Source: Propionibacteriaceae bacterium AM104-82
Lineage (GTDB): Bacteria > Actinomycetota > Actinomycetes > Propionibacteriales > Propionibacteriaceae
Length of the DNA: 64,000 bases
NCBI GenBank assembly: GCA_027658995.1
Contig: JAQDQK010000006.1
Coordinates: 124,001 to 188,000 of the forward strand
Reading direction: 5' to 3'
Shown: piece after piece, positions 47,797 through 55,889 of the stretch
How the letters are laid out: each line of letters begins with the position of its first letter
How positions within the stretch are numbered: the stretch's first letter is position 1
Notes under the pieces: model-generated
The model's database searches: none
The model's input: only the letters and a program-made list of their open reading frames with translations
What the model was told of the DNA's origin: nothing
Program-made: the position numbers and the translations under genes

Positions 47797-50282
47797 TGCT
47801 GGTCCCCGTTCGTCCAGCCCGTCACGACGGCGCGGCGCCTGCCGCTGCGGGTCAGGTGCGTGCGGCCGAGGTCGTCGGCGATGCCGCGCAACTGGCTGCG
47901 TGTCCCGGCGAGGAACTCGGCGACCCGCGGCCTGCCCGCGTCGAACAGGGCCGCGAGGTCGGTCTCAGCGCAGGTGTCGGCGAGCGTGGCGACCTTCGCC
48001 GCCAGCGGCAGGTCGCCGATCAGTTCAAGGTCCTCGATGAGGCGGCCCAACTGGAAGGCGACCGAGCGGGGGTTGCTCCGGTCGGCGACCAGCAGGTGGG
48101 TGACGGCGACCGCGGGTCGCCTGGGCGCGGACCCGGCGGCGGCGCGGCGGCGCTGCGTGATCAGCGACTCTGCGATCTCGGCGACGGCCTCCGCGAGTTG
48201 GTTCTCGACGACCGCGGCCCGCTCCTGCCCGAGGGTGTGTTCGACAAGGCTGAGGATGCGCTGCGCGCGTTCAAGGCGGACGCCGGTGTCGAGGAAGGCC
48301 CAGGTCGCGTCGCGGGTCATCGACTCGGCGTTGATGCCCGCGATCGCGAGGGTGGCGTCGACGAAGCCGTCGAGGACGCCCGCGAGGTCGCGCCTACGGG
48401 AGGCGTCCTCGACCAGGTCGTCGAGGCGGCTGAGGACCTGCCAGATGTCGTCGCTCATCAGGTCGGGCACCTCGTGCGTTGCGGCCGTCAGTCGGCGGAC
48501 GGCGTGCGCGACCGATCCCGTCAGGTCGACGTCGGAGGCCGCCGCCCTGATCCGGCGGTGCGCCGTCGACGGGTCGTCGGCGCCGAGGTCGACGCCCATC
48601 ACCTTCTGCCCCGCCCCGAGCACCGCCGACAGCACCTGGGCGCCGCGCGAGGCTGGCCGCCGTCCGTAGTCGTGGGCCAGGTCGAGCGCGCGGCGCAGGA
48701 CCCGGGCGCCGCTGTCGGCGCGCTCCGCGTAGCGACCGAGCCAGACGAGGTTGTCTGCGACACGGGGCGCGACCGACCCGGAGCGGACGATGCCGAGCGC
48801 CCCACCGTCGAAGGAGGCGAGCCAGGTCTCCGCGGCGTCGTCCGGGTCGAGGACCCAGACGTCCTTGGACAGCGGGCGCGCGGCCTTGCTGATGGCGAAG
48901 TCGTCGCCCGACGCGACGCGGGCGAGGCCGCCGGGCAGGAACTCGTGGCCGCGGTCGACCTGGACCCCGAAGGTCCGCAGCACCATCCGGCGCGGCGTCA
49001 GCCCCGAGTCGGTGACCACCGGCGCGGTCGACAGGTCGACGGCCTCCTGGGCACACCAGGCCCACGGCTCGGCCGCGATCCGGGCGGCGAGGTCGTCGCG
49101 TTCGGCGCTGGAGAGTTGCCAGCCTGGGATCGTCGTGGTGGCCGTCGACCGGTCGATGGGCTTGATGAGAAGCCGGTCGAGATGTGTGAGGGCGTGGCTG
49201 CGTCCCGCGTCGTCGCCGCACCACCAGGTCTGGGCGGACGGGAGGATCAGTTCCTCGCCGAGCAGTTGCGGCGCCAGCGTCGGGAGCAGCGCCATCAGCG
49301 CCGGGTTCTCCAGCACGCCCGAGCCGAGCGGGTTGACGGTGACGACGTTGCCGAGCCGGGTCGCCTCCAGCAGGCCCGCGAGGCCGGCCTCGGAGTCGGT
49401 GCGGAACTCGAGCGGGTCGCTCTCCTCGGAGCCGACGCGGCGCAGGATCACGTCGACCAGTTCGCGGCCGTCCGGGGAGTTGATCCACACCTGGCCCTCG
49501 CGGAGCACCAGGTCCTCGGCCTCGACGAGCGCGTAGCCGAGCAGGGTCGCGATGAAGCCCTGCTCGAAGGCGGTCGGGTCGCTTGCGCCCTGCCAGAGCA
49601 GCACGCCGCGCGGCGTGTGGCCCTCGCGGGGGGCGAGTCGCTGCAGGGCGGTGCGCATCGCGGCGAAGTAGGAGCGCAGCCGCGCGGGGCGCGCGTCGTG
49701 GTGCAGGTCGCCCATCACGCGGGAGGTGAGCCGCCGGTTGGCCATCACGTAGCCCGCGCCCTCCGGCACCTCCGTGCGGTCGCTGAGCACCGTCCAATTC
49801 CCCGCCGGGTCGCGGCCGAGGTCGGTGGCGATCAGCGGGAGCCAGTTGTCGCGCGGGGCCGCGATGCCGCAGGCCTGGTGCAGGAATCCCTTGTGGCCCC
49901 AGACGATCTCCGGGGCGATCGCGCCGGAGGACAGCAGGCGCTGCTCGCCGTACACGTCGGCGAGGATCAGCCCAAGCAGCCGGGCGCGCTGAGCGAGGCC
50001 GGTCTCGAGGCGCTGCCATTCGGCGGAGGTGATTATCAGCGGGAGCGGGTCGATGATCCAGTTGCGGCCGGACTCCCCGTAGAGGATGCCCTCGTCGCGG
50101 ACAAGGGTCGCGAGTTCGCGTCGGGCCGACCGGAGGCCCTGCAGGCCGAGCGCGGCGATGGCGTCGGCCAGGATCTCCTGGTCGGGACGCAGCCCGGTCG
50201 AGGCGGTGAACTCGTCCCAGCCGCCGTTGACCTTGGAGCGGTAGGCGGCCAGTTCGCTGGTCGCGCTCGCCTCGACAGTCAC
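47793..50282 (-). CDS. Circularly permuted ATP-grasp domain fused to an alpha-E domain
   Basis: The 829-aa protein has a circularly permuted ATP-grasp ligase (DUF404/407-type, about residues 1-490) followed by an alpha-E (DUF403) helical domain (about 510-829, starting near LVWLGRYAERADSGARVLRR). These are usually separate neighbouring genes and here are fused. Predicted role: an amide-bond ligase working with the adjacent transglutaminase. Substrate unknown. TAAGGT lies 7 nt before GTG 50282 (leaderless). Confidence 0.88.
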   Translation of the reverse strand: MTVEASATSELAAYRSKVNGGWDEFTASTGLRPDQEILADAIAALGLQGLRSARRELATLVRDEGILYGESGRNWIIDPLPLIITSAEWQRLETGLAQRARLLGLILADVYGEQRLLSSGAIAPEIVWGHKGFLHQACGIAAPRDNWLPLIATDLGRDPAGNWTVLSDRTEVPEGAGYVMANRRLTSRVMGDLHHDARPARLRSYFAAMRTALQRLAPREGHTPRGVLLWQGASDPTAFEQGFIATLLGYALVEAEDLVLREGQVWINSPDGRELVDVILRRVGSEESDPLEFRTDSEAGLAGLLEATRLGNVVTVNPLGSGVLENPALMALLPTLAPQLLGEELILPSAQTWWCGDDAGRSHALTHLDRLLIKPIDRSTATTTIPGWQLSSAERDDLAARIAAEPWAWCAQEAVDLSTAPVVTDSGLTPRRMVLRTFGVQVDRGHEFLPGGLARVASGDDFAISKAARPLSKDVWVLDPDDAAETWLASFDGGALGIVRSGSVAPRVADNLVWLGRYAERADSGARVLRRALDLAHDYGRRPASRGAQVLSAVLGAGQKVMGVDLGADDPSTAHRRIRAAASDVDLTGSVAHAVRRLTAATHEVPDLMSDDIWQVLSRLDDLVEDASRRRDLAGVLDGFVDATLAIAGINAESMTRDATWAFLDTGVRLERAQRILSLVEHTLGQERAAVVENQLAEAVAEIAESLITQRRRAAAGSAPRRPAVAVTHLLVADRSNPRSVAFQLGRLIEDLELIGDLPLAAKVATLADTCAETDLAALFDAGRPRVAEFLAGTRSQLRGIADDLGRTHLTRSGRRRAVVTGWTNGDQQ

Positions 50283-50333
50283 GGCGACAACCTTAGCGTC
50301 GCGTCGCGGTGGCTGCGGGCGCTACACTCGTGG

Positions 50334-50706
50334 GCGGACGAGACGGCCAGATGATCGCGGCTGGAGACAGCTGAGGAAAGTCCGGACTCCACCGAGCAGG
50401 GTGGTGGGTAACGCCCACCCGGGGTGACCCGCGGGACAGTGCCACAGAAAACAGACCGCCTGGCGACAGGTAAGGGTGAAACGGTGGTGTAAGAGACCAC
50501 CAGCACCCCAGGTGACTGGGGTGGCTAGGTAAACCCCACTCGGAGCAAGACCAAGAAGGTCGACCCTCGGGTCGGCCGCGGACGCCGCTTGAGCGCTGCT
50601 CGCGCGAGGCGCCCGGGTAGGTTGCATGAGCGCGCCGGCAACGGCGGGCCTCAGATAGATGATCATCCGTCGACAGAATCCGGCTTACCGGCCGTCTCGT
50701 CCCCCA
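50334..50706 (+). ncRNA. rnpB: RNase P RNA (bacterial type A)
   Basis: The ribozyme moiety of RNase P, which processes tRNA 5' ends. The conserved segments GAGGAAAGTCCGGACTCCA and ACAGAATCCGGCTTACCGGC are present, and the ends pair (GGACGAGACGGCC with GGCCGTCTCGTCC). The TACACT box (50323-50328) fixes the 5' end. It diverges from the ATP-grasp fusion gene. Its last bases are duplicated at 53315. Confidence 0.93.
50687..50699 (+). repeat. 13-bp direct repeat, left copy (inside the rnpB 3' end)
   Basis: ACCGGCCGTCTCG lies at the end of rnpB and recurs exactly at 53315-53327. It is a candidate attachment-site core for the region between. Confidence 0.5.
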
Positions 50707-50946
50707 CATCTGAACGCCAACCCCTTGTCGGGGCAATATGACCTGCCTGCACCGCCGCTACGGCTTGACTATGGTCCCGCCAATCGCGTGCGTCACAGCG
50801 ATCGGAGTCTCTGGATTCACGATCCAGTCGTCATCGGTGTCGTCGACGCCCTGCTCCGTGCAAAGCGAGGAGGACGAAATGAAGGGAACCCCGGTGAGGG
50901 GGATCGCGATCGGGTCCCTCAGCTTGGAGTTGAGGGGTATGTACGT
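50707..50946. other. Island left margin with no clear gene
   Basis: This roughly 240-bp stretch lies after rnpB and has visibly lower GC than its surroundings. It holds a small CCCC/GGGG hairpin at about 50721 and only weak ORFs. One has a strong AGGAGG (50868-50873), 5 nt before ATG 50879, and encodes 23 residues up to 50950, perhaps a gene remnant. Nothing else was supported. Confidence 0.4.
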
Positions 50947-51549
50947 CTAGTCGGACGTGCTCTCATCGGCCTCAGGCGCATCGAGCGCCTTCGGTTGGGG
51001 CGTTTCTGGAAGGTTCTCGACATCATCGGCGAACGCGATGAACTTCTCTCTGCCCGATGTGAACGTCTGGATCAAGACCCCGAAGCTGAGCAGGACGAGC
51101 AATGCTGTCCCCCATTCGATTGGAATGTAGTTGCCTACGACTGTTGCATCAGGCTTCAAGACCGATGTCAGAATCGAATCGAAGATGAAGATCACGACGA
51201 CCCCGAGTACGCCTAGCGCGACGACCTTGGGAGTGGCGACAGCCGCGGACCAACTGAGCAGCAACGCGCGATCCTGCTTAGCATCTAGTTGGGTGACTGC
51301 CGTTTCCACCTGCTTCAGGCGCCAGCGGTTGACGATCGCAGTTAGAACTCCGCCACCGCACATGACCAGGAGCGGCATTACCTCTTCGAGTGACATCGGA
51401 GGCAAGACGTTCGGGATCGGCGCGACCACCGCCCAGATGAACACCCCGGCCATCACGATGAACGCAATGCCGGAAAGCGAGACCAGGGCCTTCACCCAAG
51501 CAGTCCGTTCCCGAAGCGCCTGCCCGGCGCGCAACATGTCTGTCTTCAT
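50947..51549 (-). CDS. Four-TM membrane protein in the rnpB island
   Basis: The 200-aa protein has four hydrophobic segments (about residues 22-44, 57-75, 109-127 and 144-162) and an acidic C-terminal tail (DAPEADESTSD). No family was recognised. ATG 51549 is chosen because TACGCT lies 6 nt upstream (leaderless); the longer ORF extends into the next gene's region. It lies in the same island as the TIR protein, so a membrane partner or effector role is possible but untested. Confidence 0.65.
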   Translation of the reverse strand: MKTDMLRAGQALRERTAWVKALVSLSGIAFIVMAGVFIWAVVAPIPNVLPPMSLEEVMPLLVMCGGGVLTAIVNRWRLKQVETAVTQLDAKQDRALLLSWSAAVATPKVVALGVLGVVVIFIFDSILTSVLKPDATVVGNYIPIEWGTALLVLLSFGVLIQTFTSGREKFIAFADDVENLPETPQPKALDAPEADESTSD

Positions 51550-51638
51550 CGTCCAAGCGTAACGACTCCCCTTGTCAGGGCGGTTTTCTGCTGGGCTGAC
51601 TTCTGGCCACGAAACAGCACAAGTAGCAGCATGTTCCC

Positions 51639-52481
51639 ATGTCCCAGTGCGTCGCTTACCGCTGCGAAGACAAGGGAGGCCGCGACCACCTCTGCCCACG
51701 ACACCGGAAACGCCTCCGCGCCGGCCAAGGCCTCCCCACCGCCAACGAGAAGCTGCCGGGTGATCCGAGCGGGCACGGACTCTACGGCGTCATCGACCAG
51801 GATCCGGACCTTGGCATCCTGTGCCACGACTGCGGCGCCAGGGTCCGCAGCATCCCGCGCCACGCACGCAAAGCCCACGGACTCACTGATCGGGAGTACC
51901 GCACCAAGCACGGGCTGCGGTCACGCGACACAACCGGGCCGCTCTCCATGCCCGTCGGCTGGGTACCGCTGACGACCTGCAGGTGCGGTGCCACGTCTCG
52001 CCATCGTCGGAGACTGTGCGATGACTGCCTCGCCGCCCGGGGCCAGCCGAAACCGACAGCCAGGAGGGAGCGGTGGCGCAACCTCACAGACGATGAGGTC
52101 GACGCTCTCCGTCACGCCGAGGGATCCGCGCTCGCGGAATTAGTCGCGGGGCTACAGCTGGATCGTGCGATGTCGAAGGAGATCGGCGCGGTGATTGGCT
52201 TGGAGCCGTTCCAGATGGTGCGCCGGTTTCCTCGCCCCGACTGGCGCTCGCACCGTCCCGTCGCGGTCAGAGGTTCGGGTGCCCCGATTCTGGGTGCGTT
52301 GCTAAGCCCACCAAGACGAAACCACTTCAGACCCGGCAGTTGGGGATCGTATCTCCGTTGCCATGCCCCATTGCTTGAGTGCAAGTTTTGCGAAAGCCTT
52401 GGCGGCTACTGGTTCATAATCGGGGACTGCAATGACGAGGTTGTTCCTCCTCGCCGACACGAGGACCGCTCTGTCTCCTAG
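51639..52481 (+). CDS. Ros/MucR-type zinc-finger protein with an apparently lost 3' end
   Basis: The 280-aa frame contains the Ros/MucR zinc finger: CHDCGARVRSIPRHARKAHGL (C62, C65, H75, H80), then TDREYRTKHGL. Two further Cys clusters occur (CRCG, CDDC). The last 60 residues (from about 221) are simply antisense to the convergent TIR gene and look unnatural. I infer the original 3' end was replaced. It may be a pseudogene or a truncated regulator. Confidence 0.5.
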   Translation: MSQCVAYRCEDKGGRDHLCPRHRKRLRAGQGLPTANEKLPGDPSGHGLYGVIDQDPDLGILCHDCGARVRSIPRHARKAHGLTDREYRTKHGLRSRDTTGPLSMPVGWVPLTTCRCGATSRHRRRLCDDCLAARGQPKPTARRERWRNLTDDEVDALRHAEGSALAELVAGLQLDRAMSKEIGAVIGLEPFQMVRRFPRPDWRSHRPVAVRGSGAPILGALLSPPRRNHFRPGSWGSYLRCHAPLLECKFCESLGGYWFIIGDCNDEVVPPRRHEDRSVS

Positions 52482-53162
52482 AAGCGTCTTCATCTCTGGC
52501 TCGATGACTTTGAGGATCTTGCTGGTGCGGATCGCGTCGACCTCATCTTGAGGCACTGGGTCGAGCGACCTAGTCCCGGGTGGAGTCGTTCGCATTCCGC
52601 GGACCAGTTGCAGGAGTTCATCGATCTTGTCCGAGTCGGTTCGGGCAGGCTTTTCACCGGGCGGCGAAACCCGCTGCTTGGACGCTTGGATGAACTTCGG
52701 TTCGAACTCCGACCAAGACATCTCGAACTTCGCAGAGAGTCGGACCTCTTCCAACCCGACAGGGTCGGCTAGCGCCCTGGCCACCTTGAGCATGTGTTCT
52801 TTGGCGAGGGTTGCGTTCTGCAGGCGTCCCAGGGGGCCCGTCAATGCGGTTGGTGACTCCTCATCGATCAGGATGGGGATCACCAGTGAACTTGTGACCC
52901 GCTGGGCCAACACGCCTGCCTCGTAGTTGATCCAGGGGCTCTTCTGGTTATCTGCAGTCACGAGCAGAACGCCGGCGTCCGCCCGATTCAGGTTCTCGTG
53001 AATCTCACTGATGGTTTGAGTGCCCGGATATATGTCCTTGTCCGAGTACCACGGCTCCGCTCGGTCAAACAGGAACCTCAGCCAGTCATTAGTGACTCGG
53101 GCAACTTCTTTGCTCGGCGAACCGGACCAGCTGATGAAGATCCGAAACGGGGTCTCTGACAT
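52302..53162 (-). CDS. TIR-domain protein with intact NADase motif (candidate immune effector)
   Basis: The 286-aa protein has an N-terminal TIR domain (residues about 5-130: FRIFISWSG, then DIYPGTQTISEIHENL and LLVTADNQKSPWINYEAG). The WxxxE motif places the catalytic Glu at 81, so NAD+ cleavage is likely. The C-terminal half is unassigned and could sense a ligand. TAGAAT lies 6 nt before ATG 53162 (leaderless). It overlaps the convergent zinc-finger frame by 180 bp and lies near the island's right end. Confidence 0.85.
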   Translation of the reverse strand: MSETPFRIFISWSGSPSKEVARVTNDWLRFLFDRAEPWYSDKDIYPGTQTISEIHENLNRADAGVLLVTADNQKSPWINYEAGVLAQRVTSSLVIPILIDEESPTALTGPLGRLQNATLAKEHMLKVARALADPVGLEEVRLSAKFEMSWSEFEPKFIQASKQRVSPPGEKPARTDSDKIDELLQLVRGMRTTPPGTRSLDPVPQDEVDAIRTSKILKVIEPEMKTLLGDRAVLVSARRNNLVIAVPDYEPVAAKAFAKLALKQWGMATEIRSPTAGSEVVSSWWA

Positions 53163-53314
53163 GCGAGCATTCTATGGGGTCTGTTGAATTGCTGGGCGTC
53201 GCCGAGTCGATAATAGGCGAGGCGTTGTCCGCACCTCTGAGATTGATTTCAGGGCGCCCGACGCGACCCGATGCTTCAGGGTCGAGTTCCGCTCTGCCTG
53301 CATGTCACCGGCCG

Positions 53315-53327
53315 ACCGGCCGTCTCG
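53315..53327 (+). repeat. 13-bp direct repeat, right copy (matches the rnpB 3' end)
   Basis: ACCGGCCGTCTCG is identical to 50687-50699 at the end of rnpB. It lies between the TIR gene and the next gene, at the right boundary of the candidate island. The 53163-53351 gap holds no supported gene. Confidence 0.5.
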
Positions 53328-53351
53328 CCACCTGCTTCATGCGACTCGGGA

Positions 53352-54077
53352 TCAGGCGGGGACCCAGGTGCCGCACCCCTGCGTCGTGAAGTCCTGGCCC
53401 TCCTTGAGCGTCACCGATGGCCTGCCTCCCATGATGAAGTCGTTCTGGATGATTGCGTCACCATTGGAGCCCGAGCGGGCGATTTCCCAGTAGCAGGCGC
53501 CCTCAACCGGCGACTCGACGACGTACCCGCCGGGCTTGATGTCGCGACCGACGGTCCACGTTCCCTCCCTGATCTTGGATGCCTCGACGGTCTCCTCCGT
53601 CTTGGTGACGGCGACCTCGCGCTCGCCGACCGCCTTCTCGGCCGCCTCCAGTTCTGCCGCGCGAGCATCGAGTTCCGCGGAACGGGCATCGAGCGCCGCG
53701 CGTTCCTGTACCGCCGCCTCCTCGGCCTTCGTGGCCCTGTCCTCCGTCGCGGTCAGTTGGCTCTTCAGCCGGTCGCGCTCGTCGGTGAGCCCGGCCACCT
53801 GAGCCTCGGCATCGTCGCGGGCCGAAGCCAGCGAGGCCGTCTCGCTCTGCCACTTCGGGATGGTCACTCCCTCCGCGATGCCGCCCGCGACGGCGGCACC
53901 GACGGCCAGGCCGACGGCGGCCGCGACGGCCGGGATACGCCAGCGCAGCAGCACCGCCCACCAAGGCTTCGATGGTGGAGGGGACGGAACGTACGGCGGT
54001 GGCGGCGGTGGTGGTTGCATGCCCGCATAGGGGTCGGGCATTCGAGGGGGCAGGAAGTTGGGCTGAGGCGCAGACAT
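53352..54077 (-). CDS. Single-pass membrane protein with coiled coil and small C-terminal domain
   Basis: The 241-aa protein has a Pro-rich cytoplasmic N-terminus, one TM (about residues 47-68) and a long Ala/Glu coiled coil (about 80-175). A C-terminal domain (GTWTVGRDIKPGGYVVES, then CYWEIARSG) is of a type seen in actinobacterial and phage-like exported proteins. Function unknown. It lies right of the island and downstream of a VOC remnant. Confidence 0.7.
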   Translation of the reverse strand: MSAPQPNFLPPRMPDPYAGMQPPPPPPPYVPSPPPSKPWWAVLLRWRIPAVAAAVGLAVGAAVAGGIAEGVTIPKWQSETASLASARDDAEAQVAGLTDERDRLKSQLTATEDRATKAEEAAVQERAALDARSAELDARAAELEAAEKAVGEREVAVTKTEETVEASKIREGTWTVGRDIKPGGYVVESPVEGACYWEIARSGSNGDAIIQNDFIMGGRPSVTLKEGQDFTTQGCGTWVPA

Positions 54078-54111
54078 TGGGCTTCATCCTGTCGGGGAGG
54101 GCGGAATGTGA

Positions 54112-54288
54112 CAGGAGCGTATAGCCGCCGAAGAACTCGACTTCGGCGGGGTCTTCCAATCGATCGACGTCCCTAGTGGCGACCCTGTGCGGGCAAGAGC
54201 CGAGGAATGGGGCGTGCGCAGGTTCTTCGTGCGCGCTCCGGACGGCAACGTGTTCAACATCGTCGCCCACACACCCGAGGAGCCGTGA
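54112..54288 (+). pseudogene. 5'-truncated VOC (glyoxalase/bleomycin-resistance) family remnant
   Basis: Fifty-eight codons remain, ending EEWGVRRFFVRAPDGNVFNIVAHTPEEP, the typical C-terminal half of a VOC protein. An in-frame TGA (54109-54111) precedes it, and no start codon lies before the conserved part. The 5' half is missing, presumably lost in a rearrangement at this variable locus. Confidence 0.6.
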
Positions 54289-54292
54289 CGGC

Positions 54293-55567
54293 TCAGTTCA
54301 GCATCCGGGTTCCGGTGCGGCCGACCTCGTAGCGGTAGCCGAGCGGCGAGGTCCATTCGAGGATGCCTGCCCTGGACTGCTCGACCTGCCAGCTTCCCGC
54401 CGTCTTGGCGCGGTGGACCCGGCGGCTGAGCGGGGAGAGGTTGCCGATCCGCGTCTGCCCGCGGACCCCCGGCCGGTACGGGGCCGTGTGGTCGAGGTCG
54501 AGCCCTGCGGAGGATCGGTTCGAGAACGGGAAGGCCTCGGTGTCGAACGCGAGGCGCACCGCCCGCCTCATCTGCCGACCCGGCAGGTAGCCGTCCTCCG
54601 GTTCGAGGTTCGGCAGGTCGATCACCGGATGCACCGTGACGTTCACCCCCGCCAGGGCCTCGGCGAGCAGGTGGGTCGTGAGGTGCCCCGCGCGTTCCAG
54701 CCTGGCCGACCCGGTCAGGTCGCCGAGCGCATCGCAGTGGATGTGGACGGCGACTCCGAGAGTGGGTCGCAGTCGCGCCAGCGGGACGGTCACCGGTGCG
54801 GGCACCACATCCCCCATCGGGAGCCCCTGCTGGGAGGCGGCCTGCAGCAGCGCCGTCGCATAGGCGGGGTTGGCGAGGACGCCGATCGCCTTGGCGCGCC
54901 GCTGGTCGCGCGTGAGGCCCGGGTGCTCGCCCTCGAGGACCTCCGCTAGCCGCTCGACGGCGGCATCCAGGTAGCGGGCGTCGATCGCGTCGAGCCTGCC
55001 AGTGAGGTTCATGCAGCCGTCCTGGAAGCCCCACAGGTAGATGCCGCGGTCCTCGCGCGCCTTGCGCTCCCGCTCGATGGCGGCCCCAGGGTCGGACTCG
55101 ATGATGAGGCGGTCAAGCAGGGTGAACGCGGCCGACCAGCCGAGGCGCCGCTGCCGGGGCACCCAGCGCCTCGTCACCGCCTCCGCGGCGTCCGGGGTGA
55201 GGTGTCCGCACCGCGAGGCGGCGCGCAGCGCACGGTCGGCGTCGACGTCGAGGGCCCGGACGGCGTCGAACAGGCCGGGATGGCGGTGCTTCAGGTTCAG
55301 CGCCTCGACGATGCGGTGCCCGGCCGCGACCGGGGTGCAACCCAGCAGCCCGGCCAGTTCGAGCGACACGAACTCGGACACCTTGGGCGTCCCTGCCCCG
55401 CCGACCCGCACCCGCCGCTCGGCGAGGACCTCCAACAACTCGTCGGAATCCACGCGGTAGTTCTCGGCCAGGTCGCAGATCGCCACCACCATCGACGCGT
55501 CGGCCGCGCGGCGCATCCGCACCAGCGAGCGGACCCACTCCGCCGACTCCCGCGCGATCTCTTCCAT
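54293..55567 (-). CDS. DUF222/HNH endonuclease (13E12-repeat family)
   Basis: The 424-aa protein has the DUF222 domain over most of its length and a C-terminal HNH nuclease motif (LDLDHTAPYRPG, then GNLSPLSRRVHRAKT). This actinobacterial family is abundant and variable; individual roles are unknown. TAGCAT lies 6 nt before ATG 55567 (leaderless). Confidence 0.85.
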   Translation of the reverse strand: MEEIARESAEWVRSLVRMRRAADASMVVAICDLAENYRVDSDELLEVLAERRVRVGGAGTPKVSEFVSLELAGLLGCTPVAAGHRIVEALNLKHRHPGLFDAVRALDVDADRALRAASRCGHLTPDAAEAVTRRWVPRQRRLGWSAAFTLLDRLIIESDPGAAIERERKAREDRGIYLWGFQDGCMNLTGRLDAIDARYLDAAVERLAEVLEGEHPGLTRDQRRAKAIGVLANPAYATALLQAASQQGLPMGDVVPAPVTVPLARLRPTLGVAVHIHCDALGDLTGSARLERAGHLTTHLLAEALAGVNVTVHPVIDLPNLEPEDGYLPGRQMRRAVRLAFDTEAFPFSNRSSAGLDLDHTAPYRPGVRGQTRIGNLSPLSRRVHRAKTAGSWQVEQSRAGILEWTSPLGYRYEVGRTGTRMLN

Positions 55568-55652
55568 AACCCGATGCTACGGACCGGGTCCGACAGTTTT
55601 TCGCCCAAACCACCTTGTCCGGCAGGGAATGGGAGACGATCCCGCGGCCGGG

Positions 55653-55880
55653 TCAGTCGGCCTCGGGATGCTCCCCGTTGGCGTACTCGTCGATCCACTC
55701 GACCGCCTCGTCGGAGAGCACCGCGCCGTCCTCGTCGTAGTCGAGCCAGGCCGACGCAGAGCCCGGGTCGCCCTCGATCTCGGCCGCCACCTCGTCGGGG
55801 ACGGCCTCGCCGTAATGGTCGATCAGCCAGTCCCGTGAGTCGTCGCTCAGCCGCCGCCACACGTCTTGAAAGTCGCTCAT
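55653..55880 (-). CDS. Small acidic conserved-type protein
   Basis: The 75-aa protein is rich in Asp and Glu and has no TM segment (WRRLSDDSRDWLIDHYGEAVPDEVAAEI). No family was recognised. The box TAGTCT lies 6 nt before ATG 55880 and includes the stop codon of the upstream RNB gene; GGAG is also in place. It could be an independent leaderless transcript or the last gene of the RNB operon. Confidence 0.65.
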   Translation of the reverse strand: MSDFQDVWRRLSDDSRDWLIDHYGEAVPDEVAAEIEGDPGSASAWLDYDEDGAVLSDEAVEWIDEYANGEHPEAD

Positions 55881-55889
55881 GACTCCAGA

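Noticed and set aside
50659..51216. A 185-codon plus-strand frame starting inside rnpB
   Set aside because: It begins within the RNase P RNA and runs antisense to the four-TM protein; no ribosome-binding site or family match.
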